Source: Aristolochia californica (lineage: Eukaryota > Streptophyta > Magnoliopsida > Piperales > Aristolochiaceae). From it: a DNA stretch of 64,000 nt. The stretch is taken from assembly GCA_029961685.1 (NCBI GenBank), contig JARWKL010000005.1:12242164-12306163 (forward strand). The letters are read 5' to 3'. The number at the start of each line of letters is the position of its first letter. The stretch's first letter is position 1. Under the pieces are notes generated by a model. That model was given only the letters and a program-made list of their open reading frames with translations. It made no database searches and was not told where the DNA came from. The position numbers and the translations under genes were made by a program. Positions 13,444 to 25,515 of this stretch are shown here, in pieces.

Positions 13444-14781
13444 GATATAAGGCTAATAGATCACAACAAAATGAAAATTTTAGTGTTTATATATGGAAAA
13501 AATTTAAAGCAATAAAAACATTTATGTAAAGAAAATTTAGTCACACACCACAAATAAACACAAAAGTTTTGTTATCCAAGTTTTGGAAATTCCACTAGTT
13601 CAACCCTAATAGCTTGGAATTTTATAAGAAAGAGATTTTTCTACACATGTTTTAAAAAATGGATATGGATCCTTTAAACAGGTTAAAGATGAACATGACC
13701 TAAGGTTCCAAACCTTTTAAAAATAATAATATTAAATTCTCAACTAAACGTGCGGTGGGATAGCTATTCGAGTCAAAAAGGCCATTATTTTGCCCATTTA
13801 CAAAAAGCAGACCTAGTGATCATAGATGATTGTAAGGTGATTTATCATACGTAATGGGCTATATTTTTCTGAGGAATGACTTATGGATTGGGAGTCAACT
13901 CTCAGTTAAAAATCCCCTGCCTCCCCCTTTTACTGACGATTGCAGAACCTGATATATAGAAACTAAAAAGCGTTTACAATCCCTAAATATTACCGACACT
14001 TTTTGGAATTATCTCTCTGTACAATTGTGCATTGTGAATTTCCATTTTATATGTATACTTTTGTCTTAAATAAAAACTTGGGTTTTCACTTTCCCTTCAT
14101 CTCGTCAACAAAAAAAACAGATTAAAGGCAAATAGATCAAAACAAAATCAAAATTTAAGAGTTTATGTATGGAAATAATCTAAAGCAATAAATAAATGTA
14201 AGTAAAAAAAGATTATTCACACACCCAAAATTAACACAAAAGTTTTGTTATCCAAGTTTAGGAAATTCCACTAGTTCAACCCTAATAGCTCGGAATTTTA
14301 TAAGAAAGAGATTTTTCCACGCATGTTTTTAAAAATGGATATGCTTGCTTGAAACATGTTAAAGATAAAAATTACCTATGGATCCAAACTTTTTAAAGAA
14401 AATAATATTAAATTCTCAAGTGAACGTGCGGTGGGATATTTACCTGAGTCAAACTAGCCACTGTTTTTCCCATTTAGAAAAAGCTGACCTAACGATCATA
14501 GATGGGTGTAAAGTGATTTATCATGCGTAATGGGCTATATTTTTGGAAGGAATGACTTATGGATTGGCATTCAACACTCAGTTAAAAATCCCCAGCCTCC
14601 CCCTTTTCCTGACGATTGCAGAACCTGATATATAAAAATTGAAACCAGTTTCCAATCCCTAAAAGTTACAGACACTTTTATGAATTATCTCTCTCTAAAT
14701 TTGTGCATTGTGAATTTCCATTATAGTTGTATACTTTTTTCTTAAATCAAAACTTGAGTTTTCACTTTTCCTTCATCTCGT

Positions 14782-14798
14782 AAAAAAAAAAAAAAAAA
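14782..14798 (+). repeat. Longest A-run at a monomer junction (17 A)
   Basis: The A-run before GATAAAAGG is typically about 7-9 bases but reaches 17 here. Similar expansions occur at 7363-7378 (16), 17491-17505 (15) and 50700-50715 (16). Such homopolymer length differences fit replication slippage, though sequencing error in homopolymers can mimic them. Confidence 0.85.
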
Positions 14799-15602
14799 GA
14801 GATAGAAGGCAAATAGTTCAGAACAAAATGAAAATCTTCGATGTGATGTAAGGAAATAATTTAAAGAAAAAAACAAATGTAAATAAAGAAAATTTATTGA
14901 CACACCACAAATGAACACAAAAGTTTGTTATCCAAGTTTGGGAAATTCCATTAGCTCAACCCTATTTGCTCGGAATTTTCTGGAAAGAGATTATTCTACA
15001 CATGTATTAAAAAAAGGATATGCATTCTTGATACATGTTAAAGATACAAATGACCTATTGAACCAAACCTTTTAAACAGAATAACATTAAATTCTCAAGC
15101 GAACCTGCGGTGGGATATTTACCCGAGTAAAACAAACCATTATTTTGCCTATTTACAAAAAGTTGACCTAATGATCATAGATGATTGTAAAGTGATTTAT
15201 CATGCATAACGGACTATATTTTTTTAAGGGATGACTTTTGTATTGGGAGTCAACACTCAGGTAAAAATCCCCCGCATCCCCCTTTTCCCGACGATTGTGG
15301 AACATGATATATAAAAACTAAAAAGGTTTTACAATCTCTAAAAGTTACAGACACATTTTGGAATTATCTCACTCTACATTTGTGCATTGTTTATTTCCAT
15401 TTTAGATGTATACTTTTTTCTTAAACATAAACCTGAGTTTTCACTTTCCCTTCATCTCGTAAACAAAAAAAAGAGATAAAAGGTAAATAGATCACAACAA
15501 AATGAAAATTTTAGAGTTTATGTATGGAAAGAATTTAAAGCAATAAACAAATGTAAGTAATGAAAATTTATTCACACACCACAAATGAACACAAAAGTTT
15601 TG

Positions 15603-15637
15603 TAGTCCAAGTTTGGGAAATTCCACTAGTTCAACCC
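15603..15637 (+). promoter_or_regulatory. Pol III A/B-box-like motif pair (weak)
   Basis: GTTCAACCC at 15629-15637 fits the core of the tRNA-gene B box (GTTCRANNC) and is widely conserved in the array. About 12 bp upstream, TAGTCCAAGTTTGG (TATCCAAGTTTGG in most monomers) loosely resembles an A box. The spacing is shorter than in tRNA genes or SINEs, and no tRNA cloverleaf is visible. A T5 run follows about 45 bp downstream in most units. Chance resemblance is the more likely reading. Confidence 0.12.
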
Positions 15638-15944
15638 TAATTGCTCTGAATTTTATAAGAAAGTGGTTTTTCAACAGATGTTTTTAAAAATGGATATGCA
15701 TGCTTGAAACATGTTAATGATGCAAATGAACTATGGATCCGAACCTTTGAAACATAATAACATTAAATTCTCATGTGAACGTGCGGTGGGATATTTACCC
15801 GAGTGAAACAAGCCATTATTTTGCCCATTTACTAAAAGTTGACCTAACGATCACAAATGATTGTAAAGTGATTTATCATGTGTAACCGGCTATATTTTTT
15901 TAAGGAATGACATATGGATTGGGAGTCAACACTCAGTTAAAAAT

Positions 15945-15965
15945 CCCCTGCCTCCCCCTTTTCCC
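15945..15965 (-). other. Conserved C-rich tract (possible G-quadruplex or i-motif site)
   Basis: In the representative monomer the plus strand has C4, CC, C5 and C3 runs separated by short T/G/A spacers. The minus strand therefore reads G3, G5, GG and G4 with loops of 1-4 bases. In most other monomers the first run is C5, spelled CCCCCGCCTCCCCCTTTTCCC. The tract recurs at the same phase in nearly all units and stands out in an A+T-rich repeat. Two-tetrad folding is plausible from the run pattern; three-tetrad folding would need a bulge. Function is unknown. Confidence 0.5.
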
Positions 15966-15983
15966 GACGATTGCAGAACCTGA

Positions 15984-15991
15984 TATATAAA
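15984..15991 (+). promoter_or_regulatory. TATA-like element of the monomer
   Basis: TATATAAA, within GATATATAAAAACTA, matches a Pol II TATA-box consensus. It is conserved at the same phase in most monomers, about 20 bp after the C-rich tract. In an A+T-rich repeat such a match is easily due to chance, and no transcript or downstream gene is visible. It is noted only as a candidate start region for satellite transcripts. Confidence 0.2.
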
Positions 15992-16129
15992 AACTAAAAA
16001 GAGTTGACAATCGCTAAAAATTAAAGACACTTTTTGGAATTATCTCTCTCTACATTTTTGCATTATGCATTTACATTTTAAATGTATACTTTTTTCTTAA
16101 ATAAAAACTAGAGTTTTAACTTTCTCTTC

Positions 16130-16153
16130 ATCTCGTAAACAAAAAAAAGAGAT
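16130..16153. other. Short dyad around the A-run at the monomer junction
   Basis: ATCTC at 16130-16134 and GAGAT at 16149-16153 are inverted copies separated by a 14-base A-rich loop (GTAAAC plus A8). The arrangement is present in most monomers and brackets the length-variable A-run. The arms are short, so stable extrusion is doubtful. The element mainly explains why this spot is an indel hot spot. Confidence 0.35.
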
Positions 16154-19100
16154 AAAAGGCAAATAGATGACAACAAAATGAAAATTTTAGAGTTTATGTA
16201 TGGAAATAATGTAAAGCAATAAACAAATGTAAGTAAAGAAAATTTATTCACACACCATAAATGAACACAAAAGTTTTTTAATCTAAGTTTGGGAAATTCC
16301 ACTAGTTCAACCCTAATAGCTCGGAATTTTATAAGAAAGAGATTTTTCTACACATGTTTTAAAAAATGGATATGCATGCTCTAAGCATATTTATGATGCA
16401 AATGACCTATGGATCCAAACATATTAAAGAAAATAATATTAAATTCTCATGTGAACATGCTATGGGATATTTACCTGAGTCAAACTAGCCATTGTTTTGC
16501 CCATTTACAAAAAGCGGACCTAACGATCATAGACAATTGTAAAGCGATTTATTATGCGTAACGGGCTATATTTTTGGAAGGAATGACTTATGGATTGGCA
16601 TTCAACACTCAATTAAAAATTCCCAGCCGCCCCTTATTCCTGACGAGTGCAGAACCTGATATATATAAACTAAAAACAGTTTCCAATCCCAAAATATTAC
16701 AGACTTTTTTTAGAATTATGTCTCTCTATATTTTAGCATTGTGAATTTGCATTATAGATGTATACTGTTCTCTTCAATTAAAACTTGAGTTTCTACTTTC
16801 CCTTCATCTCGTAAACAAAAAAAAAAGAGAAAAGGCAAATAGTTCACAAAAAAATGAAAATCTTAGAGTTGATGTCTGGAAACAATTTAAAGCAAAAAAA
16901 ATGTAAATAAAGAAAATTTATTCACAAACCACAAACGATCACAAAAGTTTGTTATCCAAGTTAGCGAAATTCCACTAGCTCAACCATATTTGCTTGGAAT
17001 TTTAAAGAAAGAGATTTTTGTACACATGTTTTAAAAAATGGATATGCATTCTTGAAATAAGTTAAAGATGCAAATGACCTATTGATCCAAACCTTTTAAA
17101 GTGAATAACATTAAATTCTCAAGAAAACGTGCGGTGGGATATTTACCCGAGTCCAAGAAGCCATTATTTTGCCAATTAACAAAAAGCTGACCTAATGATC
17201 ATAGATGATTGTCAAGTGATTTATCATGCGTAATGGGGCTATATTTTTGTAAGGAATGACTTATGTATTGGGAGACAACACTCAGTTAAAAATCCCCCAC
17301 CTCCCCCTTTTTCCCGACGATTGCAGAACCTGATATATAAAAACTAAAAAGAATTTACAATCCCTAAAAATTAAAAAAACTTTTTGTCATTATCTCTCTC
17401 TACATTTGAGCATTGTGCATTTCCATTTTAGATTTATATATTTTTCTTAAATCAAAACTTGATTTTTCACTTTCCCTTCAGCTCGTAAACAAAAAAAAAA
17501 AAAAAGAGATAAAGACAAATAGATCAAACCAAAATGAAAATTTTAGAGTTTATGTATGGAACAAATTTAAAGCAATAAACAAATGTTTGTAAAGAAAATT
17601 TATTCACACACCACGGATGAACTCAAAAGTTTTGTTATCCAAGTTTTGGAAATTTCACTAATTTTACCCTAATAGCTTGGAATTTTAAAAGAAAGAGATT
17701 TTTCTACTTATGTTTTAAAAAATGGATATGCATGCTTGGAACATGTTAAAGATGCAAATGACCTCTGGATCCAAACCTATTAAAGATAATAACATTAAAT
17801 TCTCATGTGAACGTGCGGTGGGACATTTACCCGAGTCAAACTACCTTTATTTTGTCCAATTACAAAAAGCTGACCTAACAATCATAGATGATTGTAAAGT
17901 GATTTATCATGTGTAACGGGGCTATATTTTTGTAAGGAATGACTTATTGATTGTGAGTCAACACTCAGTTAAAAATCCCCCGCCTCCCCCTTTTCTCGAC
18001 GATTGCAGAACCTGATATATCAAAACTAAAAGGAGTTTACAATCCCAAAAAATAAGGATACTTTTTGGAATTATCTCTCTCTACATTTGTGCATTGTATG
18101 TATCCTTTTCAGATGTATACTTTTTTTTAAAATCAAAACTGGAGTTTTCACTTTCTCCTCATCACTTAAAAAAAAAAAAAAGTGATAAAAGGCTAATAGA
18201 TCAAACCAAAATGAAAATTTTAGAGGTTATGTATGAAAATAATTTAAAACAATAAACAAATGTAAGTAAAGAAAATTTATTAACACACCACAAATGAACA
18301 CAAAAGTTTTGTTATCCAAGTTTGGAAAATTCCACTAGATCAACCCTAATAGCTTGGAATTTTATAAGAACGAGATTTTTCTACTTATGTTTTAAAAAAT
18401 GGATATGCATGCTTGTAACATGTTAAAGATGCAAATTACCTATGAATCCAAACCTTTTAAAGAGAAGAACATTAAATTCTCAAGTGAACGTGTGGTGGGA
18501 TATTTACCCGAGTCAAACAAGCCATTATTTTCCACATATACAAAAAGCTGACCTAACGATCATAGATAATTGTAAAGTTATTTATCATGCGTAGCTGGCT
18601 ATATTTTTTTAAGGAATGACTTATGGATTAGGAATCAACACTCAGTTAAAAATCCCCCGCCTCCCCCTTTTTCCCGTTGATTACAGAACCAGATATATAA
18701 AAACTTAAAAGTGTTTACAATCCCTATAAAGTACTGACACTTTTTGGAATTATCTCTCTCTACATTTGTGCATTGTGCATTTCTATTTTAGATGTATACT
18801 TTTTTCTTAAATCAAAACTAGAGTTTTCACTTTCCATTTATCTCATAAACAAAAAAAAGAGATAAAAGGCAAATAGATCACAACAAAATGAAAATTTTAG
18901 AGTTGATGTATGGAAAGAATTTAAAGAAATAAAAAAATGTAAATAACAAAAATTTATTCACACACCACAAGTGAACACAAAAGTTTTCTTATCCAAGTTT
19001 GGGAAATTCCACTAGTTCAACCCTAATAGCTCGGAATTTTTAGAAAGAGATTTTTCTACATGTTTTAAAAAATGGATATGGATGCTTGAAACATGTTAAA

Positions 19101-21553
19101 GATGCAAATTACCTAAGGATCTAAACCTTTTAAAGATAATAACATTAAATTCTCAAGTGACCGTGCGGTGGGATATTTACCTGAGTCAAACTAGCCATTA
19201 TTTTGCCCATTTACAAAAAGCTGAACTAACGATCGTAGATGATTGTAAAGTGATATATCATGCGTAACGGGCTATATTTTTGTAAGGAATGACTTATAGA
19301 TTGGCATTCAACACTCATTTAAAAATCCCCTTGCCCCCCCCTTTTCCTGACAATGGCTGAACTTGATATATAAAAACTGAAAGTAGTTTAAAATCCCTAA
19401 AAAATATAGAAACTTTTTGGAATTATCTCTCTCTACATTTGTGCATTGTGAATTTCCATTATCAATGTATACTTTTTTCTTAAATCAAAACTTGAGTTTT
19501 TACTTTCCCTTCAACTCGTAAACTAAAAATTAGAAATAAAGGAAAAATGTTCACAACAAAATGAAAATTTTAGAGTTTATGTATGGAAATAATTTAAAGC
19601 AATAAACAAATGTAAATAAAGAAAATTTATTCACACACCACAAATGAACACAAAAGTTTGTTATCTAAGTTTGGGAAATTCCACTAGCACAACCCTAATA
19701 GCTCGGAATTTTATAAGAAAGAGATTTTTCTACACATGTTTTAAAAAATGGATATGCATGCTTGAAACATGTTAAAGATGCAAATGACCTATGGATCCAA
19801 ACCTTTTAAATAGAATAATTTTAAATTCTCAAGTGAACGTCAGTGAGATATTTACCTGAGTCAAACTAGCAATTATTTTACCAATTTACTAAAAGCTGGC
19901 CTAACGAACATAGATAATTTTAAAGTGATTTATCATGCGTAACGGCTATATTTTTGTAAGGAATGACTCATCGATTAGCATTCAACACTCAGTTAAAAAT
20001 CCCCAGTCACCCCCTTTTCCCGACAATTGCCGATCCTGATATATAAAAACTGAAAAACTGTTTACAATCCCTAAAAATTGCAGACACTTCTTGGAATTAT
20101 CTCTCTCTACATTTGTGCTTTGTGCATTTCCATTTTAGATGTATACTTTTTTCTTAAATCAAAACATGAGTTTTCACTTTCCCTTCATCTCGTAAACCCA
20201 AAAAGATATAAATGGCAAATAGATAACAACACAATGAAAATATTAGAGTTTATGTATGGAAAGAATTTAAAGCAATAAAAAATTTAAATAAATAAAATTT
20301 ATTCACACACCACAAATGAACACAAAAGTTTGGTTATCCAAGTTTGGAAAATTTCACTAGTTCAACCCTAATAACTTTGAATTTTATAAGAAAGAAATTT
20401 ATCTACACTTTTATTAAAAAATGGATATGCAAGCTTGTAAACATGTTAGAGATGCCAATGACCTATGGATCTAAACCTTTTAAAGATAATAACATTAAAT
20501 TCTCAAGTAAATTTGCGGTGGGATATTTACCTGAGTCAAACAAGCCATTATTTTCCCCATTTAAAAAAAGTTGACCTAACAATCATAGATGATTGTAAAG
20601 TGATTTATCATGCATAACGGGGCAATATTTTGCAAGGAATGACTTATGGATTGGGAGTCAACACTCAGTTAAAAATCCCCTGCCTCCACATTTTCCTTGA
20701 CGATTGTAGAACTAGATATAAAAAAACTAAAAAGATTTTACAATCCATAAAAATTAAAGTCACTTTTTCGAATTATCTTTCTCTACATTTGTGCATTGTG
20801 CATTTCCATTTTAGATGTATACTTTTTTCTTTAATCAAAACTTGAGTTTTCACTTTCCCTTCATCTCGTAAACAAAAAAAAAGAGATAAAATGCAAATAG
20901 ATCAAACCAAAATGAAAATTTTAGAGTTTAAAGAATTTAAAGCAATAAAAAAATGTAATTAAAGAAAATTTATTCACACACCACAAATGAACACAAATGT
21001 TTTGTTATCCAAGTTTGAGAAATTCCACTAGTTCAACCCTAATAGCTTGGAATTTTAAAAGAAATAGATTTTTCTTCTTATGTTTTAAAAAATGGTTATG
21101 CATACTTGATACATGTTAAAGATGCAAATGACCTATGGATCCAAACCTTTTAAAGAGAATAACATTAAATTCTCAAGTGAACGTGCGGTGAGAATATTTA
21201 CCCGAGTCAAACAAGCCATTATTTTGCCCATTTACAAAAAGATGACCTAACGATCATAGATGATTGTAAAGTGATTTATCATGCGTAACGGGGCTATATT
21301 TTTGTAAGGAATGTTTTATGGATTCGGAGTCAACACTCAGTTAAAATTCCCCCGCCTCCCCCTTTTCCTGACGATTGCAGAACCTGATATATAAAAACTA
21401 AAAGAGTTTACAATCCATAAAAATTATTGACACTTTTTGGAATTATCTCTCTCCACATTTGTGCATTTTGCATTTCCATTTTAGATGTATACTTTTTTCT
21501 TTAATCAAAACTTGAGTTTTCACTTTCCCTTCATTTCGTAAACAGAAAAAAGC

Positions 21554-24500
21554 GATAAAAAGCAAATAGATCACAACAAAATGAAAATCTTAGAGTTTAT
21601 GTGTGGAAAGAGTTTAAAGCAATAAACTAATGTAAGTAAAGAAAATTTATTCACACAGTACAAAAGAACACAAAAGTTTTGTTATCCAAGTTTGGGAAAT
21701 TCCACTAGTTCAACCCTTGTAGCTTGGAATTTTATAACGAAGAGATTTTTCTACACATATGTTAAAAAATGGATATGCATGCTTGAAACATGTTAAAGAT
21801 GCAAATGACCTATGTATCCAATCCTTTTAAAGAGAATAACATTAAATTCTCAAGGTAACGTGCGGTGGGATATCTACTGGAGTCAAACAAGCCATAGTTT
21901 TTTCCATTTACAAAAAGCTGACTTAACCATCATAGATGGTTGTAAAGTGATTTATCATGCGTAACGGGCTATATTTTTATAAGGAATGACTTATGGATTG
22001 GGAGTCAACACTCAAGTAAAAATCCCCCGCCTCCCCCTTTTCCAGACGATTTCAGAACCTGATATATAAAATCTAAAAAGAGTTTACAATACCTAAAAAT
22101 TACAGACACTTTTTAGAATTATCTCTCTCAACATTTGTGCATTGTGCATTTCCATTTTAGATGTATACTTTTTTCTTAAATCAAAACTTGAGTTTTCACT
22201 TTCCCTTCATCTCGTAAACAAAAAAAAGAGATAAAGGGCAAATAGATCACAACAAACTGAAAATTTTAGAGTTTATATAAGGAAAGAATTTAAAACAATA
22301 AACAAATATAAGTAAATAAAATTTATTTACACACCTCAAATGAACACAAATGTTTTGTTATCCAAGTTTTTGAAATTCCTCTAATAGCTCAAAATTTTAT
22401 AAGAAAGAGATGTTTTTACACATATTATAAAAAATGGATAGGCATGCTTGAAACATGTTAAAGATGCAAATGACCTATGGATAAAAACCTTTTAAAGATA
22501 ATAACATTAAATTCTCAAGTGAACGTGCAGTGGGATATCTGCTCGAGTCAAACAAGCCATTATTTTGCCCATTTAGAAAAAGCTGACCAAATGATCATAG
22601 ATAAAGTGATTTATCATGTGTCACAGGCTATATTTTTGTAAGGAATGACTTATGGATTAGGAGTCAACACTTAGTTAAAAATACCCCGCCTCCACCTTTT
22701 CCTGACGATTGCAAAACCTGATATATAAAAACTAAAAAGAGTTCACAATCCCTAAATATTACCGACACTTTTTGGAATTATCTCTCTCTACAATTGTGAA
22801 TTGTGCATTTTCATATTAGATGTATACTCGTTTCTTAAATCAAAACTTGACTTTTCATTTTCCCATCATCTCGTAAACAAAATAAAAAAAGATAAAAGAC
22901 AAATAGATCACAACAAAATGAAAATTTTATATTTTATGTATTAAAAGAATTTAAAGCAAAAAACTAATGTAAGGAAAGAAAATTTATTCACACCTCACAA
23001 ATGAAAGACTAAGTTTTGTTATCCAAGTTTGGGAAATTCCACTAGTTCAACCCGAATAGCTCGGAATTTTTTAAGAAAGAGATTTTTCTACACATGTTTT
23101 AAAAAATGGATATGCATGCTTCAAACATGTTAAACATGCAAATGACCAATGGATCCAAAAACTTTAAGGAGAATAACATTAAATTCTCAAGTGAACATGT
23201 AGTGGGATATTTACCTGACACAAACAAGCCATTATTTTGCCCATTTACAAAAAACTGACCTAATGATCATAGATGGTTGTAAAGTGATTTATCATGCGTA
23301 ACGGGCTATATTTTTGTAAGGAATGACTTATGGATTGGGAGTCAACTATCAGTTAAAAATCCTACACCTCCCCCTTTTCCCAACGATTGCAGAACCTGAT
23401 ATATAAAAACTAAAAAAGAGTTTACAATCCCTAAAAATTACAGACACTTTTTGAAATTATCTCTCTCTATATTTGTGCATTGTGCATTTCCATTTTAGAT
23501 GTATACTTTTTTCTTAAATCAAAACATGTGGTTTCACTTTCCCTTCATCTCGTAAACCAAAAAAAGAGATAAAAGGCAAATAGATCACAACAAAATAAAA
23601 ATTTTAGAGTTTATGTATGGAAAGAATTTAAAGAAATAAAAAATGTAAGTAAATAAAACTTATTCACACACAACAAATGAACACAAAAGGTTATTTATCC
23701 AAGTTTGGGAAATTCCACTAGTTCAACCCTAATAGCTCAGAATTTTGTAAGAAAGTGATTTTTAAACACATGTTTTAAAAAATAGATATGCATGCATGAA
23801 ACATGTTAAAGATGCAAATGACCTATGGATCCAAACCTTAAAAAGAGAATAATATTAAATTCTCAATAGAAAGTGCGTCGGGATATTTACCCGTGTCAAA
23901 CAAATTTTTCCCATTTACAAAAAGTTGACCTAACAATAATAGATGTTTTTAAAGTGATTTCATGCGTAACGGGCTATTTTTTTGTAAGGAATGACTTATA
24001 GATTGGGAGTCAACACTCAGTTAAAAATCCCCCATCTCCCCCTTTTCCAAATGATTTCAGAACCTGATATATAAAAACTAAAAGAGGTTACAATCCCAAA
24101 AAATTATAAACACTTTTCTGAGTTATCTCTCTCTACATTTATACATTGTGCATTTCCATTTTAATGTATACTTTTTTCTTAAATAAAAACTTGAGTTTTC
24201 ACTTTCCCTTCATCTCGTAAACAAAAAAAAGAGATAAAAGGCAAATAGATCACAACAAAAAGAAAATTTTAGATTTTATGTGCGGAAAAAATTTAAAGCA
24301 ATAAACAAATTTAATTAAAAAAATTTATTCACACACCACAAATGAATACAAAAGTTTTGTTATCCAATTTTGGGAAATTCCACTAGTTCGACCCTTGTAG
24401 CTTGGAATTTTTTAACGAAGAGATTTTTCTACACATTTTAAAAAATGGATATGCATGTTTGAAACATGTTAAAGATGCAAATGACCTATGGATCCAAACC

Positions 24501-25515
24501 TTTTAAAGAGAATAACATTAGATTCTCAAGTGAACGTACGGTGGGATATTTACCCGAGTGCAACAAGCCATTATTTTGCCTATTTACAAAAATCTAACTT
24601 AACGATCATACATGATTGTAAAATGATTTATCATATGTAACGGGCTATATTTTTGTAAGGAATGACTTATGGATTGGGAGTCAACACTTAGTAAAAAATC
24701 ACCCAACTCCCCCTTTTCCCGACGATTGCAAAACCTTATATATAAAAGCTAAAAAGTGTTTACAATCCTTAAAAATTACTTACACTTTTTGGAATTATCT
24801 CTGTCTACATTTGTGCATTATGCATTTCCATTTTAGATGAATACTCTTAAATCAAAAATTGAGTTTTCACTTTCCCTTCTTCTCGTAAATCAAAAAAAGA
24901 GTTAAAAGGCAAATTGATCCCAACAAAATGAAAATTTTAGAGTTTATGTATGGAAAGAATTTAAAGCAGTAAACAAAATTAAGTAAAGAAAATTTATTCA
25001 CACGCCACAAATGAACACAAAAGTTTTGTTGTCCAAGTTTAGGTAATTCCACTAGTTCAACCATAATAGCTTGGAATTTTATAAGAAAGAGATTTTTCTA
25101 CACATATTTTTAAAAATTGATATGCATGCTTCAAACATGTTAAATATGCAAATGACCTATGGATCCAAAATTTTTAAAGTGAATAACATTAAATTCTCAA
25201 GTGAATGTGCAGTGGGATATTTACCAGAGTCAATCAAGCCATTATTTTGCCCATTAACAAAAAGTTGGCCTAATGATCATACATGTTGGGAGTCAACTCT
25301 CAGTTAAAAATCTCACGCCTCCCCCTTTTCCCAACGATTGCAGAACCTGATATATAAAAACTAAAAAGAGTTTACAATCCCTAAAAATTACAAACACTTT
25401 TTGGAATTATCTCTTTCTACACTTGTGCATGGTGCATTTCATTTTAGATATATACTTTTTTCTTAAATCAAAACTTCTGTTTTCACTTTCCATTCATCTC
25501 GTAAACAAAAAAAGA
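21554..25515 (+). repeat. Mosaic satellite segment (monomers 33-38)
   Basis: Monomer starts: 21554, 22230, 22891, 23568, 24233, 24901. Several units look chimeric. Monomer 33 resembles monomer 19 (CCTTGTAGC, TTTATAACGAAGAG). Monomer 34 begins like monomer 20 and ends like monomers 1, 21 and 48 (CTAAATATTACCGACAC). Monomer 35 begins like monomer 49 (CACAAATGAAAG) and ends like monomers 17 and 50. Monomer 36 resembles monomers 18 and 51 (AATAGATATGCATGCATG). Monomer 37 begins like monomer 19 and ends like monomers 16 and 49 (GTGTTTACAATCC). Monomer 38 begins like monomer 17 and carries a 60-bp deletion. No gene is seen. Confidence 0.8.
24901..25515 (+). repeat. Monomer 38 with ~60-bp deletion (615 bp)
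   Basis: Near 25285 the sequence passes from GATCATACATG directly to TTGGGAGTCAAC. It skips the usual segment containing GTAAAGTGATTTATCATGCG, the CGGGCTATATTTTTG stretch and GACTTATGGA. The first half resembles monomers 17 and 50, and the following monomer resembles monomer 14, so the deletion may be tied to an exchange event. Confidence 0.85.

Larger units (their letters stand above)
15475..16150 (+). repeat. Representative full-length satellite monomer (676 bp)
   Basis: This unit is close to the consensus length and was used as the reference for landmarks. In order it holds: GATAAAAGG at its start; GTTCAACCC at 15629; ATGCATGC at 15696; GGATCC at 15735; the most GC-rich stretch, GTGCGGTGGGATATTTACCC, from 15781; the C-rich tract at 15945-15965; TATATAAA at 15984; a CT-rich run (TTATCTCTCTCTAC) near 16040; a GCATT-containing short direct repeat near 16059; a T-run near 16090; and CATCTCGTAAAC plus an A-run at the 3' end. 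The monomer boundary is my arbitrary choice of phase. Confidence 0.9.
13444..21553 (+). repeat. Satellite block A, copy 2 (monomers 21-32)
   Basis: Monomer starts: 13444, 14120, 14801, 15475, 16151, 16829, 17508, 18184, 18861, 19535, 20205, 20885. The order of variant monomers matches 1-6700. The offset between copies is about 13.44 kb for monomers 21-23 and about 14.83 kb for monomers 26-31, a step of about two monomers. Monomer 27 shares GGAACATGTT-type and CCTTTATTTTGTCC variants with monomer 5, and monomer 31 shares GATATAAATGGC-type spelling with monomer 9. Monomer 32 has a short deletion after TTTAGAGTTTA. No gene is seen. Confidence 0.85.

Noticed and set aside
15629..15640. tRNA gene suggested by GTTCAACCC
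   Set aside because: No acceptor stem or cloverleaf can be folded around it, and the A-like to B-like box spacing is too short. It is part of a satellite unit repeated about 95 times.
15630..15640. AACCCTAA as interstitial telomeric repeat
   Set aside because: There is only one 8-base match per monomer, with no tandem telomere-type repetition.
15781..15802. CENP-B box-like motif in the GC-richest part of the monomer
   Set aside because: The stretch GTGCGGTGGGATATTTACCC does not match the CENP-B box core pattern.
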